In this document: positions 1-7,192 of the stretch, piece by piece
Position numbering within the stretch: position 1 is the stretch's first letter
How the letters are laid out: each line of letters opens with the position of its first letter
Assembly: GCA_964422615.1 (NCBI GenBank)
Contig: CAYRBJ010000011.1
Span: 1 to 52,145, forward strand
Reading direction: 5' to 3'
DNA: 52,145 bases
Source: DATLWN01 sp964422615
GTDB taxonomy: Bacteria; Pseudomonadota; Zetaproteobacteria; Mariprofundales; Mariprofundaceae
Made by a program: the position numbers and the translations under genes
Notes under the pieces: model-generated
Told to the model about the DNA's origin: nothing
Database searches by the model: none
Seen by the model: the letters and a program-made list of their open reading frames with translations, nothing else

Positions 1-32
1 GCAGCCGGCCTCCCTGAATGCCAGCCCCCTAC

Positions 33-195
33 GGAGAGGTACTCGAAGCGGTCATCACGGCACCGACTCGAAATCGGTTGGGCGGGTCATTCCGCCACGT
101 GGGTTCGACGCATCGGCAGGAGTGCTGATTCGGACGCCATTTATGGCACCCTTGCGGCGAGGCACAGGATGTGCCGAGTCAATCCCACCCCGCCA
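33..195 (+). pseudogene. interrupted tRNA-Ser(CGA) remnant
   Basis: The 5' part reads as a class II tRNA-Ser: acceptor strand GGAGAGG at 33-39, a five-pair anticodon stem ACCGA/TCGGT around loop CTCGAAA (anticodon CGA at 69-71), a long variable arm GGCGG/CCGCC, and T-stem GTGGG with TTCGA at 99-108. The expected partner ATCCCAC appears only at 182-188, after about 72 extra bases, and is followed by a CCGCCA-like end at 190-195 that lacks about four bases of the acceptor strand. The extra segment has ends that can pair (TCGGCA at 113-118 with TGCCGA at 172-177). I read this as a non-functional tRNA gene broken in the T-loop. A spliced tRNA is less likely because the acceptor stem is also damaged. 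Confidence 0.6.
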
Positions 196-210
196 ATTCC
201 ATCACCGATT

Positions 211-271
211 AGGAATGAAGCCAGCATACATGTTGCTGCAGGCTTCATGTATCCCGGGGCTTTTCATTCCT
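211..271. repeat. nested inverted repeat, AGGAATGAA/TTCATTCCT
   Basis: A nine-base perfect inverted repeat (211-219 and 263-271) encloses a second one, ATGAAGCC at 215-222 with GGCTTCAT at 241-248. The two pairings are partly exclusive. No gene is seen between the tRNA remnant and the start at 434. The structure could be a terminator or the edge of an inserted segment. Confidence 0.45.
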
Positions 272-433
272 GAAGTTGATTGAGTCATCAGAAGATGGCG
301 TCCCAAACGAGATGAATCTGGGCACTGGTTAGAGGTCATTGCTGTGGCTTAGATGTGTCTGTGTCTTTGCCATCAGTTCAGTTTGTCTACACTCTCATCT
401 ATTGGCGATATGGATGTGTGAAATGAGGGGGCC

Positions 434-784
434 ATGGATTCTAAAGAGCGTTTCTTGAATGAGGTACGATATCGCAGAAATAGGTTTTGGTTGTTTTTGA
501 TTGCAATGTGGTTTCTAGGGATGATTGTAATTCACCTGCTCTTCGTTGTTGCTTTTAAATCGTCTCTAGAAAGGCTTGAAACTTATATAGATTATGGTTG
601 GGCAATAGGTGTATTTATATTGGCTATTCGCTCATCAAGAGTGTGCTGCCCAAGATGTGGAAAGATTGCCACAAATGCTATTCAGCAAATATCAATCAGT
701 AATGTACGGTGTCGTTGGTGCGATTACCCAAACGATAATGAGGAATTCGAGAAGCTTGGTAACCCCGAGACATCCGCAGAATAA
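434..784 (+). CDS. small membrane protein with zinc-ribbon motif
   Basis: This is a 116-residue protein of unknown function. A charged N-terminus is followed by a hydrophobic segment at about residues 18-40 and a second at about 52-65. Then come two CxxC knuckles, CPRC near residue 72 and CRWC near residue 93, which would form a zinc ribbon on the C-terminal side of the membrane. The start is an ATG with GAGGGGG just upstream, at unusually short spacing. Base composition is clearly more AT-rich than the core genes, which together with the broken tRNA upstream suggests acquired DNA. I do not recognise the family. Confidence 0.6.
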   Translation: MDSKERFLNEVRYRRNRFWLFLIAMWFLGMIVIHLLFVVAFKSSLERLETYIDYGWAIGVFILAIRSSRVCCPRCGKIATNAIQQISISNVRCRWCDYPNDNEEFEKLGNPETSAE

Positions 785-790
785 AGCTTG

Positions 791-817
791 AATCAATAGA
801 GCTACGCTCGCTTGATT
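791..817 (+). terminator. hairpin after the zinc-ribbon gene
   Basis: AATCAA at 791-796 pairs with TTGATT at 812-817, with an inner GAGC/GCTC stem and a TAC loop. It lies seven bases past the stop of the upstream gene. It has no long T-tract, so termination is probable but not certain. Confidence 0.45.
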
Positions 818-823
818 ATTCAT

Positions 824-900
824 GTCCGTTACCGCCGAAAGCGGTCATTCAGCATAGTGCAGCAGGGTGTTGTTTTGGATTGCAATCACCTGCCGTTTTC
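824..900 (+). repeat. imperfect repeat, copy A
   Basis: This segment has the form YGTCYG..., then CGAA, then TTCAGCAT, GGTGT, and AATTGCAATC-like text. A diverged second copy lies at 2050-2122. The two copies sit on either side of the reductase gene at 969-2045. They resemble the short intergenic repeats that often border mobile cassettes, but I could not assign them to a named family. Confidence 0.4.
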
Positions 901-968
901 AATTGCAATGGGGCCTATTACCGACTGAAGACGTACACGCTGATAAAAACAACGAGTATGCTGAACAT

Positions 969-2045
969 ATGAACTGGATCATTTACGGCGCGAATGGGTA
1001 CACCGGCGAGCTAATCGCGCGTGAAGCAGTTCATCGCGGACTTAAACCGGTGCTGGCAGGACGTCGTCCCGAAAAGGTCGAAGTTCTGGCCCGCGAACTG
1101 GGATTGGAGGCGCGTTGCTTCGGACTCGATGATGTGGCAGAAGCCACATGTCAAATTGACGGCCACGAACTGGTTCTGAACTGTGCAGGGCCGTTCTCGG
1201 CGACTGCAGCGCCGATGATAGAGGCGTGCCTTCGATCGCGAGCACACTACCTCGACATTACTGGCGAGATTGCGGTGTTCGAGCTTGCGCAATCGCTGGA
1301 CGAGCGTGCTCGACAAGCCGGCATCGTTCTCTGTCCTGGTGTTGGCTTCGATGTTATCCCCACAGACTGCGTCGCCGCGACTTTGAAGGCCGCATTACCA
1401 GATGCAACCCATTTGGCTCTAGGCTTTGACTCACGCTCCGGCATATCACCGGGGACGGCGAAGACTTCTGTCGAGGGGTTGGCGCAGGGAGGGAAGGTGC
1501 GCCGCGACGGTAAAATCATCACAGTGCCGTTGGCTTACAAAGTGCGCCGAATCGACTTCGGTGACGGCGAAAAAGACGCAATGACGATTCCCTGGGGAGA
1601 CATCTCCACGGCTTTCCACTCGACGGGCATTCCAAATATCGAGGTATTCATTCCCGGATCGTCGGCAATGATTGCTAACGCCAAACGTGCAAATTGGATT
1701 CGCCCTCTACTTGGGCTGCCTTTCGTCCAGCGACTGATCAAGGCCCGAATCACCAAGACAGTCAGGGGGCCCGATGAAGAGATGCGGGCAAGGATGCCCA
1801 CATTCGTCTGGGGCGAAGTGAGCAACGCGCGAGGACAAAAGATAACGGCACGCATCCGTACAGCGAACGGTTACAACCTAACTATTACCGGCTCACTCGC
1901 GGTCGTCGATTACCTGACGGACAACAAGCCTCCTGGAGGTGCCTACACACCATCGAAGCTTGTAGGTCCCGACTTGGTGTCTCGCTTGCCGGAATCCGGC
2001 CAGTTGCAAATTTCAAATCTGGTACCGAATGATTATGTTCGGTAG
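969..2045 (+). CDS. saccharopine dehydrogenase-like NADP-binding oxidoreductase
   Basis: This is a 358-residue member of the saccharopine dehydrogenase / trans-acting enoyl reductase group. The N-terminus is a Rossmann fold with GANGYTGELIA at residues 6-16 followed by an AGRR turn, which is typical of NADP binding. The substrate is not evident. I chose the ATG at 969 because the Rossmann beta strand begins there; an upstream in-frame GTG at 867 would add 34 residues with no family resemblance and would run through the repeat. Moderate GC and flanking repeats suggest horizontal gain. No neighbour indicates a pathway. Confidence 0.75.
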   Translation: MNWIIYGANGYTGELIAREAVHRGLKPVLAGRRPEKVEVLARELGLEARCFGLDDVAEATCQIDGHELVLNCAGPFSATAAPMIEACLRSRAHYLDITGEIAVFELAQSLDERARQAGIVLCPGVGFDVIPTDCVAATLKAALPDATHLALGFDSRSGISPGTAKTSVEGLAQGGKVRRDGKIITVPLAYKVRRIDFGDGEKDAMTIPWGDISTAFHSTGIPNIEVFIPGSSAMIANAKRANWIRPLLGLPFVQRLIKARITKTVRGPDEEMRARMPTFVWGEVSNARGQKITARIRTANGYNLTITGSLAVVDYLTDNKPPGGAYTPSKLVGPDLVSRLPESGQLQISNLVPNDYVR

Positions 2046-2049
2046 TTAA

Positions 2050-2122
2050 CGTCTGCTTTTGGTCGAACCCAGCCAGTCGATTCGTTCAGCATGGTGTCGT
2101 TTCGAATTACAATCTGCGTTTT
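2050..2122 (+). repeat. imperfect repeat, copy B
   Basis: This is the diverged partner of the segment at 824-900. It shares TTCAGCAT, GGTGT and AAT(T/A)(A/G)CAATC blocks in the same order and orientation, plus a GTCTGCTTTTGG-like 5' part. A related GTCTGC-containing stretch lies on the minus strand at 43120-43155. Confidence 0.4.
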
Positions 2123-2171
2123 GGCATCTTGATTACTCAGACCCTAGTTGATTTAAATCTGCGCCCAGATT

Positions 2172-2189
2172 CTAGGACATACGTCCTAG
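2172..2189. repeat. perfect inverted repeat CTAGGAC-ATAC-GTCCTAG
   Basis: A seven-base perfect inverted repeat with a four-base centre. It lies 78 bases past the stop of the minus-strand DUF2934 gene. There is no T-tract on either strand, so it may be a protein-binding dyad or a factor-assisted terminator. Confidence 0.4.
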
Positions 2190-2267
2190 GCTATATAGCG
2201 TCCACCCGATAAATTCCTCGTTTCGAAGTTTTTGCCACAAGCATGGGATGTTAAAACGATGGCCGAG

Positions 2268-2495
2268 CTATTCGGCTATGTTCTTGCCCTTCGGATCAAT
2301 CAACACGTGATCGACCATTTCCTCCGCATCCAGCCAGTCCTGCATCGGATCACCGCCGGAAAACCCGCGCTGTTCGGCCAGATAATAGGCCGCTTCAGCA
2401 ATCATGCGGGAGCGATCTTCCGAAGAGATTGTACCGGATTTGCTGGTTACTGATTTTTTCGTTGATGTGCGAGGTTTCGATACTTTGTTTGCCAT
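2268..2495 (-). CDS. DUF2934 domain protein
   Basis: This is a 75-residue protein with a Lys/Ser/Thr-rich basic N-terminus followed by a DUF2934 helix-turn-helix-like core, with RMIAEAAYYLAEQRGF and then QDWLDAE. The start is supported by AAAGGAGG seven bases upstream of the ATG. DUF2934 has no known biochemical role. A paralogue at 51249-51446 matches through the whole core, but this copy stands alone without the SAP/Cys and receiver-like genes that follow the other one. Direct repeats at 2579-2611 may be its operator. Confidence 0.8.
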   Translation of the reverse strand: MANKVSKPRTSTKKSVTSKSGTISSEDRSRMIAEAAYYLAEQRGFSGGDPMQDWLDAEEMVDHVLIDPKGKNIAE

Positions 2496-2578
2496 GTTTT
2501 ACCTCCTTTATGTGCATTTGCAGACGATGACGAGACATGGTGTCCCGACCTTGTATAAACGTCTACACCCTCAGCCCT

Positions 2579-2611
2579 AGATCAGTCCTGATATGAGTCT
2601 CAGATCAGTCC
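2579..2611. promoter_or_regulatory. direct repeat AGATCAGTCC, possible operator
   Basis: Two identical ten-base copies at 2579-2588 and 2602-2611 are spaced 23 bases apart, about two helical turns. They lie roughly 85-115 bases upstream of the minus-strand DUF2934 start. The regulatory role is inferred from position only. Confidence 0.35.
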
Positions 2612-2753
2612 ATCATTCGCTGATTTTCCGTAATGAATACAAGCCCAACACAAGCTTTTACATGTGATTTACCATATATGTATCCTTGTACGCCCATGTA
2701 CGGCTAGTAGAGCGGGACATTTTTGTCGGCCTGGGGGTTCGATAGCGAAGATC

Positions 2754-2776
2754 AATCGGCCCCTTTTGGACCGATT
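2754..2776. terminator. hairpin with T-tract
   Basis: AATCGG and CC on the left pair with GG and CCGATT on the right across a CTTTT loop, and TTTT follows on the plus strand. It has rho-independent form, but no plus-strand gene directly precedes it. Confidence 0.4.
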
Positions 2777-2854
2777 TTTATGCTCTATCTCAGTGACAAA
2801 TGAGTGACGAAAACATTATGTAAGCTTTTGTTTTTCGTAAGCTATTGATTTAAT

Positions 2855-2930
2855 TGGCGTCCCCAACCGGATTCGAACCGGTGTTGCCGCCGTGAAAGGG
2901 CGGTGTCCTAGGCCTCTAGACGATGGGGAC
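2855..2930 (-). tRNA. tRNA-Glu(TTC)
   Basis: The 76-base cloverleaf is complete on the minus strand: acceptor GTCCCCA/TGGGGAC, discriminator G, encoded CCA, T-arm CCGGTTCGAATCCGG, and an anticodon arm carrying TTC in loop CTTTCAC. All stems pair. Confidence 0.97.
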
Positions 2931-2981
2931 TCGAGGAGCGGCGAAGGTTATGGATACCTGGGCTGCCGTCAATCCATTATT

Positions 2982-3003
2982 GGGGGCGCCGCATGGCGCC
3001 CCC
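2982..3003 (-). terminator. strong GC hairpin after lipoprotein gene
   Basis: A nine-pair stem, GGGGGCGCC/GGCGCCCCC, has a four-base GCAT loop. It sits 14 bases past the stop of the minus-strand lipoprotein gene and upstream of tRNA-Glu. The following AATAATGG is a poor T-tract, so some read-through into the tRNA is possible. Confidence 0.6.
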
Positions 3004-3016
3004 CCATCCGATGCCG

Positions 3017-3343
3017 TTACTGGCGGCAACGGTAGACGTCGAAGGACTGGTTGCCGTCATGCGGCTGGCTGGTGGGGATGATGGTGTCGCCATGCATGTC
3101 GGCAGCGCTGTTCTTACCCATGGCCTTGAGGTCCGAGGCCACCGAGGCATCAGAGCGGGGAATGAAGCCGAACTTGTAGGGCACGGTCACCGTGGTGTTC
3201 CCAATCCGCTTGCAGCCTGCCAGCACGCTCTTGGTGCCGACGACGCGCACCTCCTGCCCCTGGACACTGGGTTTGACGAATGTGCATGCCGAGGCCGCCA
3301 TGGCCAGGGTACAGGCGGCTGCCAACCATACTGTGTTACGCAT
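3017..3343 (-). CDS. DUF4156-like lipoprotein
   Basis: This is a 108-residue lipoprotein with a type II signal peptide: MRN, a hydrophobic core, then an ASAC lipobox with the acylated Cys at residue 20. The mature part has the pattern V.V, a Cys after the third strand (LAGCKRIG), and a C-terminal YRC that would form a disulfide in the periplasm, consistent with DUF4156. AAAGGAGC precedes the ATG. The role is unknown. It is a single-gene transcript ending in the hairpin at 2982-3003. Confidence 0.75.
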   Translation of the reverse strand: MRNTVWLAAACTLAMAASACTFVKPSVQGQEVRVVGTKSVLAGCKRIGNTTVTVPYKFGFIPRSDASVASDLKAMGKNSAADMHGDTIIPTSQPHDGNQSFDVYRCRQ

Positions 3344-3513
3344 TCCATGCTCCTTTCGATCGTGTCTGCTCCCCTACCCGGCGAAGGAGCCTAGACCATG
3401 CGCGGGTGCTCTGCACATGTCAGCGACGGCATGGCCTGAAAAGACGGCCGTAAGGATCGGCGGACGGATACGACCTACAGGCGTTCACACACCAAAACCA
3501 AGGGAGACAAACG

Positions 3514-3966
3514 ATGATGAACAAATGGATCAAAGGCATGCTGGCCGGGCTGGTCGCCACCGTGGTGTTGTCCGTGCTGATGGTGATGAAGGGGAAGATG
3601 GGGCTGATGCCGGATGTCAACGTCATCGCCATGCTGGCAGGAAAAATGGGCGGCAGTATCGCCATGGGCTGGGCAGCCCATTTCATGATCGGGGTCATTG
3701 GCTACGGACTCGTCTATGCGCTGATCTTCAGCGAACTGCCTTTCGGCAACCACACCACGCGCGGCATCGCCATGGGTATCACAGGCTGGCTGGTGATGAT
3801 GGTGGCGGTGATGCCGATGATGGGTGCCGGACTGTTCGGCCTATCGATGCCCAGCGGCATGATGGTGCCATTGGCCACGTTGATGCTGCACATCGTCTTC
3901 GGCGCCGTGCTTGGCTATGTCTTCGGCATCGCCGAGCATTCCGGCGAGCATGCCACCGCCAGCTGA
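3514..3966 (+). CDS. DUF6789-like integral membrane protein
   Basis: A 150-residue protein with four hydrophobic segments (about residues 5-25, 50-75, 88-110 and 118-142). It is rich in methionine and glycine, with short loops such as KGKMGLMPD and GAGLFGLSMPSGMM. The length and the GLMP...GAGLFG pattern fit the uncharacterised DUF6789 family. AGGGAGA lies 13 bases upstream of the ATG. The gene is monocistronic and is closed by the hairpin at 4002-4019. Confidence 0.7.
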   Translation: MMNKWIKGMLAGLVATVVLSVLMVMKGKMGLMPDVNVIAMLAGKMGGSIAMGWAAHFMIGVIGYGLVYALIFSELPFGNHTTRGIAMGITGWLVMMVAVMPMMGAGLFGLSMPSGMMVPLATLMLHIVFGAVLGYVFGIAEHSGEHATAS

Positions 3967-4001
3967 TGGCGGCAGAGACTGATTGCGACAGAGACAACAA
4001 G

Positions 4002-4019
4002 GAGGGGCGCAAGCCCCTC
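4002..4019 (+). terminator. hairpin GAGGGGC-GCAA-GCCCCTC
   Basis: A seven-pair perfect stem capped by a stable GCAA tetraloop, 36 bases past the stop of the DUF6789-like gene. The downstream T content is modest (TGATTCTTG). Confidence 0.65.
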
Positions 4020-4039
4020 TGATTCTTGCCTGGACAAAG

Positions 4040-4070
4040 AAAAAAGGGGGGCGTCAATCGCCCATCCCCC
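4040..4070 (-). terminator. terminator of tRNA-Lys
   Basis: Read on the minus strand, GGGCG pairs with CGCCC across loop ATTGA, flanked by further G and C runs, and is followed at once by CCC and TTTTTTCTTT. This is a rho-independent terminator just past the tRNA-Lys 3' end. Confidence 0.75.
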
Positions 4071-4076
4071 TCGATA

Positions 4077-4152
4077 TGGTGAGCCGTGCTGGGCTCGAAC
4101 CAGCGACCCGCAGATTAAAAGTCTGCTGCTCTACCAACTGAGCTAACGGCCC
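4077..4152 (-). tRNA. tRNA-Lys(TTT)
   Basis: A complete 76-base cloverleaf with acceptor GGGCCGT/ACGGCTC (one G-T pair), D-arm GCTC/GAGC, anticodon stem GCAGA/TCTGC around CTTTTAA (anticodon TTT), T-arm GCTGG/CCAGC, discriminator A and encoded CCA. Confidence 0.97.
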
Positions 4153-4260
4153 GCTAACGGCGGCGAAGTTTGAGCATTTGCCCCGGGGTGTCAAACCATT
4201 TTGGCATAAATCCCGCCTGCCGTCTTCACCCCCGCCACCCCAGGATGGTAGACTCCTCCT

Positions 4261-5091
4261 ATGCGTTTCGCACCGGTCCCCGACTACCACATGCACACCC
4301 CGCGCTGCCATCATGCCATCGGCAGCGTGCGCGAATACGCCGAGGCGGCGTTGCGCATCGGCCTGAACGAAATCGGCATGTCCGACCACTCGCCGATGCC
4401 CGGCGGCTTCGATGCAGCATGGCGTATGGACCGCTCCGAACTGACGGACTATTTGGCCGAGGTGGAGGCTGTGCGCGATGAATTCGCCGGCCGCCTGACC
4501 GTGCGCATCGGCCTGGAGGCGGACTTCCATCCGGGTAGCGAATCCTACGTGCGCGACATGACCGGGGCTTACCCCTGGGATTATGTCATCGGCTCCGTGC
4601 ACTACCTCGGGGACTGGGGCTTTGACAACCCGGACAACCTGGACGACTGGAACGGCCGCGATGTCGAGCAGGCCTACTGCGACTACTACGCCACCGTGGC
4701 CGCCTCGGCCGCCACCGGCATGTTCGACATCATCGGTCACCCTGACCTGATCAAGAAATTCGGTCACCGCCCCGCCCCCGGCAGCCGCCGCGTACGCGCG
4801 GCCGAGGAAGCGATGCTCGATGCGGTGCAGCAAGCCGGGACAGCGCTGGAGATCAGCTCGGCCGGGCTGCGCAAGCCGGTGGCTGAGGTCTACCCGCACG
4901 GACAGATGCTGGCACTGGCCGCCGAGCGCGGCATCCCCTTCGCCTTCGGCTCCGACGCCCATGCGCCCGGCGAGGTGGGTCATGCCATGGGCACCTGCCT
5001 GGGCATGCTCGCCGCCTGCGGCATCACCGAGGTGGTCCGCTTCGACCAGCGGCAGCGCTTCCCGGTGGCCATCCGCGAACTGGTGCCATGA
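4261..5091 (+). CDS. PHP-family histidinol-phosphatase-like hydrolase
   Basis: This is a 276-residue PHP-domain phosphoesterase. The metal-binding signature starts at once (DYHMHTPRCHHA, residues 8-19), followed by SDHSP near residue 41, a GLEADF strand, GSVHYL, DIIGHPDLIKKFG and a C-terminal GSDAHAPGEVG; these His/Asp residues form the trinuclear metal site. The size and motif order match HisJ/HisK-type histidinol-phosphate phosphatases, but no other his gene is nearby, so the substrate is unproven. The stop overlaps the start of the next gene in an ATGA, which indicates translational coupling. Confidence 0.82.
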   Translation: MRFAPVPDYHMHTPRCHHAIGSVREYAEAALRIGLNEIGMSDHSPMPGGFDAAWRMDRSELTDYLAEVEAVRDEFAGRLTVRIGLEADFHPGSESYVRDMTGAYPWDYVIGSVHYLGDWGFDNPDNLDDWNGRDVEQAYCDYYATVAASAATGMFDIIGHPDLIKKFGHRPAPGSRRVRAAEEAMLDAVQQAGTALEISSAGLRKPVAEVYPHGQMLALAAERGIPFAFGSDAHAPGEVGHAMGTCLGMLAACGITEVVRFDQRQRFPVAIRELVP

Positions 5092-5837
5092 AAAGCATCC
5101 TGATCACCGGTGCCTCCGGAGGCTTCGGCTGCGAATTCGCCCGCCAACTGGAGGGCGAGGGCCATCGTCTGCTGCTGCACGGCCGTGACACCGCGCGCCT
5201 GAAGCTGACGCTGGGACGTCTGTCCCATCCGAAGCGCCACCGCTGCCTGCAGGGCGATCTGTCCCGGACAGACGGCGTCGAGCAGCTGCACCAGGCCATC
5301 AAGGACGAGGAATTGACGGGGCTGGTCAACAATGCCGGCTTCGGCATCTGGGGTGCCTTCGAGCGTACCGAATCCGTACCGCAGATCGATGTGCTGCGCA
5401 CCGACCTGGTGGCGCCGGTGGAGCTGACGCATGCGTTATTGCCGCACCTGATCCGCAACCACGGTTTCATCATCAATGTCTCGTCGCTGGCCGGAGAGAT
5501 CCCGCTGCCCCATATGAGCACCTATGCTGCCGCCAAGGCGGGCCTGACCTACTGGAGCGAGGCCTTGCGCTCGGAACTGGACGGTCGCGTGCGCGTCGTC
5601 ACCCTGGCATCAGGGCCTTCACCCACCGGCTTCCGCGACGTAACCGGCAGGCCGCAGAGCAAGGGCAACGTCTTTCGCGCCCCGGCCGAACTGGTGGTGC
5701 GCGCCGCGCTGCGCACGCTGGCCAAAGGCGGCGGCTACTGCGTACCGGGCATACGCCACCGCATGCTGTGGCTGTTGCAGAAAATGGCCCCCAGGGCGCT
5801 GGCGCTGCCGATCATGGAGAGGTACATGCGCCCGTGA
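5088..5837 (+). CDS. SDR-family oxidoreductase
   Basis: A 249-residue short-chain dehydrogenase/reductase. It has the cofactor motif TGASGGFG at residues 7-14, HGRD after beta 2 (NADP preference), NNAGFG at 81-86, catalytic Ser near 132-133, and YAAAK with Tyr146 and Lys150. The substrate is unknown. The C-terminal part is basic and ends in a hydrophobic, probably membrane-associated helix, as in some DltE-like SDRs. The gene starts in an ATGA overlap with the phosphatase, and its stop overlaps the GTG of the next gene, so the three are one translational unit. Confidence 0.85.
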   Translation: MKSILITGASGGFGCEFARQLEGEGHRLLLHGRDTARLKLTLGRLSHPKRHRCLQGDLSRTDGVEQLHQAIKDEELTGLVNNAGFGIWGAFERTESVPQIDVLRTDLVAPVELTHALLPHLIRNHGFIINVSSLAGEIPLPHMSTYAAAKAGLTYWSEALRSELDGRVRVVTLASGPSPTGFRDVTGRPQSKGNVFRAPAELVVRAALRTLAKGGGYCVPGIRHRMLWLLQKMAPRALALPIMERYMRP

Positions 5838-6562
5838 GCGACGAGTTGCCGCCCTACAGCGTGCGCATATCCGCCCGGGCCAGGCACCCGCAAATCCGCA
5901 TGCTGCCGCCGGATGGCATCGAGGTGGTGCTCCCCACCGGCGCTCCCGCCTCGCTGGCCGCCTCGCTGGTCGCCGCCAAACGTGGCTGGATCCGGCACAA
6001 GCTCGCGCAGTTCGCCGAACTGAAAGCCTCGCATGCCGGACCGGACAGCGGCGCGACACCGACGCATCCGGAACACATCCACCTGGCGGCGATCGGCCGC
6101 CGGCTGCGCGTCGAATACCGGCCGACCGCCGCCGCCGGCGTGCGGGCCAGCGAGCGGGATGCGGTACTGACCCTGTCCGGCCCCGTGGATGATCCGCACA
6201 GGGTACAGGCGGCGCTGAAGCGCTGGCTGCTTACCGTCGCCCGCGCAGAGCTGCTGCCACCGCTGAACCGGCTGGCGGCCAAGCATGGCCTTCCGCTGCA
6301 GCAGACAGCGGTGCGCCTGCAGAAAAGCCGCTGGGGCAGCTGCTCCTCACGCCGTCATATCACCCTGAACGCCAAGCTGCTGTGCCTGCCCGCCGAGCTG
6401 GCGCGGCACGTGATGCTGCACGAACTGGCGCACCTGCAGCATCTGAACCATTCCCGTCCGTTCTGGGCGCTGTTGCGCCAGCTCGATCCGCACACGGATC
6501 GCCATCACGCGGCGCTGCGCGCGGCCTGGCTGCACATGCCGACCTGGCTCGAGACCAGCTAG
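5834..6562 (+). CDS. YgjP-like zinc metallopeptidase
   Basis: A 242-residue M48-type protein of the YgjP/DUF45 group. The C-terminal half carries RWGSCSS (168-173) and HELAHLQHLNHS, giving HExxH at 196-200 with the third ligand His at 203 or 206, followed by F-W. I prefer the GTG at 5834, which overlaps the upstream stop as GTGA. An ATG 66 bases upstream in the same frame would overlap the SDR gene heavily and add unrelated residues. YgjP proteins are linked to anticodon-loop or nuclease-associated roles in some systems, but the function here is unknown. Confidence 0.82.
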   Translation: MSDELPPYSVRISARARHPQIRMLPPDGIEVVLPTGAPASLAASLVAAKRGWIRHKLAQFAELKASHAGPDSGATPTHPEHIHLAAIGRRLRVEYRPTAAAGVRASERDAVLTLSGPVDDPHRVQAALKRWLLTVARAELLPPLNRLAAKHGLPLQQTAVRLQKSRWGSCSSRRHITLNAKLLCLPAELARHVMLHELAHLQHLNHSRPFWALLRQLDPHTDRHHAALRAAWLHMPTWLETS

Positions 6563-7011
6563 TCCGTCAATCCCCCCACCATATGGCGCAAGGATTCGGC
6601 ATCGGCCGGGGCCACGGTCCTCCCGTCCAGACTCACCGAAGGCGCCTGCGCACAGTGGCCCAGGCAGTAGCCGGCAACCACCTGCAGTCCCGGACGATCC
6701 CCGTACAACCGGCGTGCCTGCTTCAGAAGCTCGCCGCCACCCTTGCCGATGCACACGGCCCCCTGGCAGATGCGCAATTGGTGCGTCGCCGTGGGCTTTT
6801 CGGGAAACTGCGCCGAATCCCGCATCAAGGCGGTGACGGCAGCAGGCTCCATGCCCATCCTGTCAGCGATAAGCGGTACCGCCTCGGTCGGCACATGCCC
6901 GAACTGCGCCCGCACATCCTGCAGGGCGGCCAGGGCATAGTGCATGTTTTTGGGATAGGCGGCCTGGTCCAGCAATGCCGCGACCGTTTCCGTAAGGCTG
7001 GTGCTGTCCAT
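6559..7011 (-). CDS. NuoE-like [2Fe-2S] thioredoxin-fold protein
   Basis: A 150-residue protein of the NuoE/HoxE/FdsG family. Its N-terminal helical part fits the NuoE helical bundle, and the thioredoxin-like half carries the [2Fe-2S] ligands Cys82, Cys87, Cys116 and Cys120 (CX4C...CX3C), with GYCLGHC as the hallmark. No NuoF-like or dehydrogenase subunit is adjacent, so this is an orphan electron-transfer subunit, perhaps for a complex encoded elsewhere. The last codon overlaps the convergent YgjP gene through a shared CTAG. Confidence 0.85.
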   Translation of the reverse strand: MDSTSLTETVAALLDQAAYPKNMHYALAALQDVRAQFGHVPTEAVPLIADRMGMEPAAVTALMRDSAQFPEKPTATHQLRICQGAVCIGKGGGELLKQARRLYGDRPGLQVVAGYCLGHCAQAPSVSLDGRTVAPADAESLRHMVGGLTD

Positions 7012-7192
7012 GCAACGCAGCCTAAATGGCCATGCGTGGCCTGACGAGACCTTACTTTTTCGAGGCTAGCGATAGCATGGGCGTTTGGTTATATTCTGTG
7101 CCCTTTGTCCCGATCGCGGACAGTCGGCTCCCAGCGGGCTTCCCAGGCGCATGACAAAGGCGCAAATGCATTGGATAGGATGAGGTTACAGC
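7012..7192 (+). promoter_or_regulatory. gltB leader and promoter region
   Basis: The divergent space between the NuoE-like gene and gltB. TATATT at 7090-7095 is a plausible -10 without a good -35. Downstream, CCTTTGTC at 7102-7109 pairs with GACAAAGG at 7153-7160, which would put a 43-base loop in the gltB leader just before the ATG. Confidence 0.35.

Larger units (their letters stand above)
2496..2854. other. intergenic region, no gene seen
   Basis: This 359-base gap lies between the DUF2934 start and the 3' end of tRNA-Glu. I see no credible coding frame. It contains the direct repeats at 2579-2611 and the hairpin at 2754-2776. Confidence 0.6.

Noticed and set aside
109..180. Self-splicing intron in tRNA-Ser
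   Set aside because: At about 72 bases it is far too short for a group I intron, and the acceptor stem is damaged, so a pseudogene is the simpler reading.
867..968. N-terminal extension of the reductase from the GTG at 867
   Set aside because: The extra residues cross the repeat at 824-900, have no ribosome-binding site and precede the natural Rossmann start.
824..2122. Integron cassette with attC sites
   Set aside because: The repeats lack paired RYYYAAC and GTTRRRY core sites and no integrase is present in the window.
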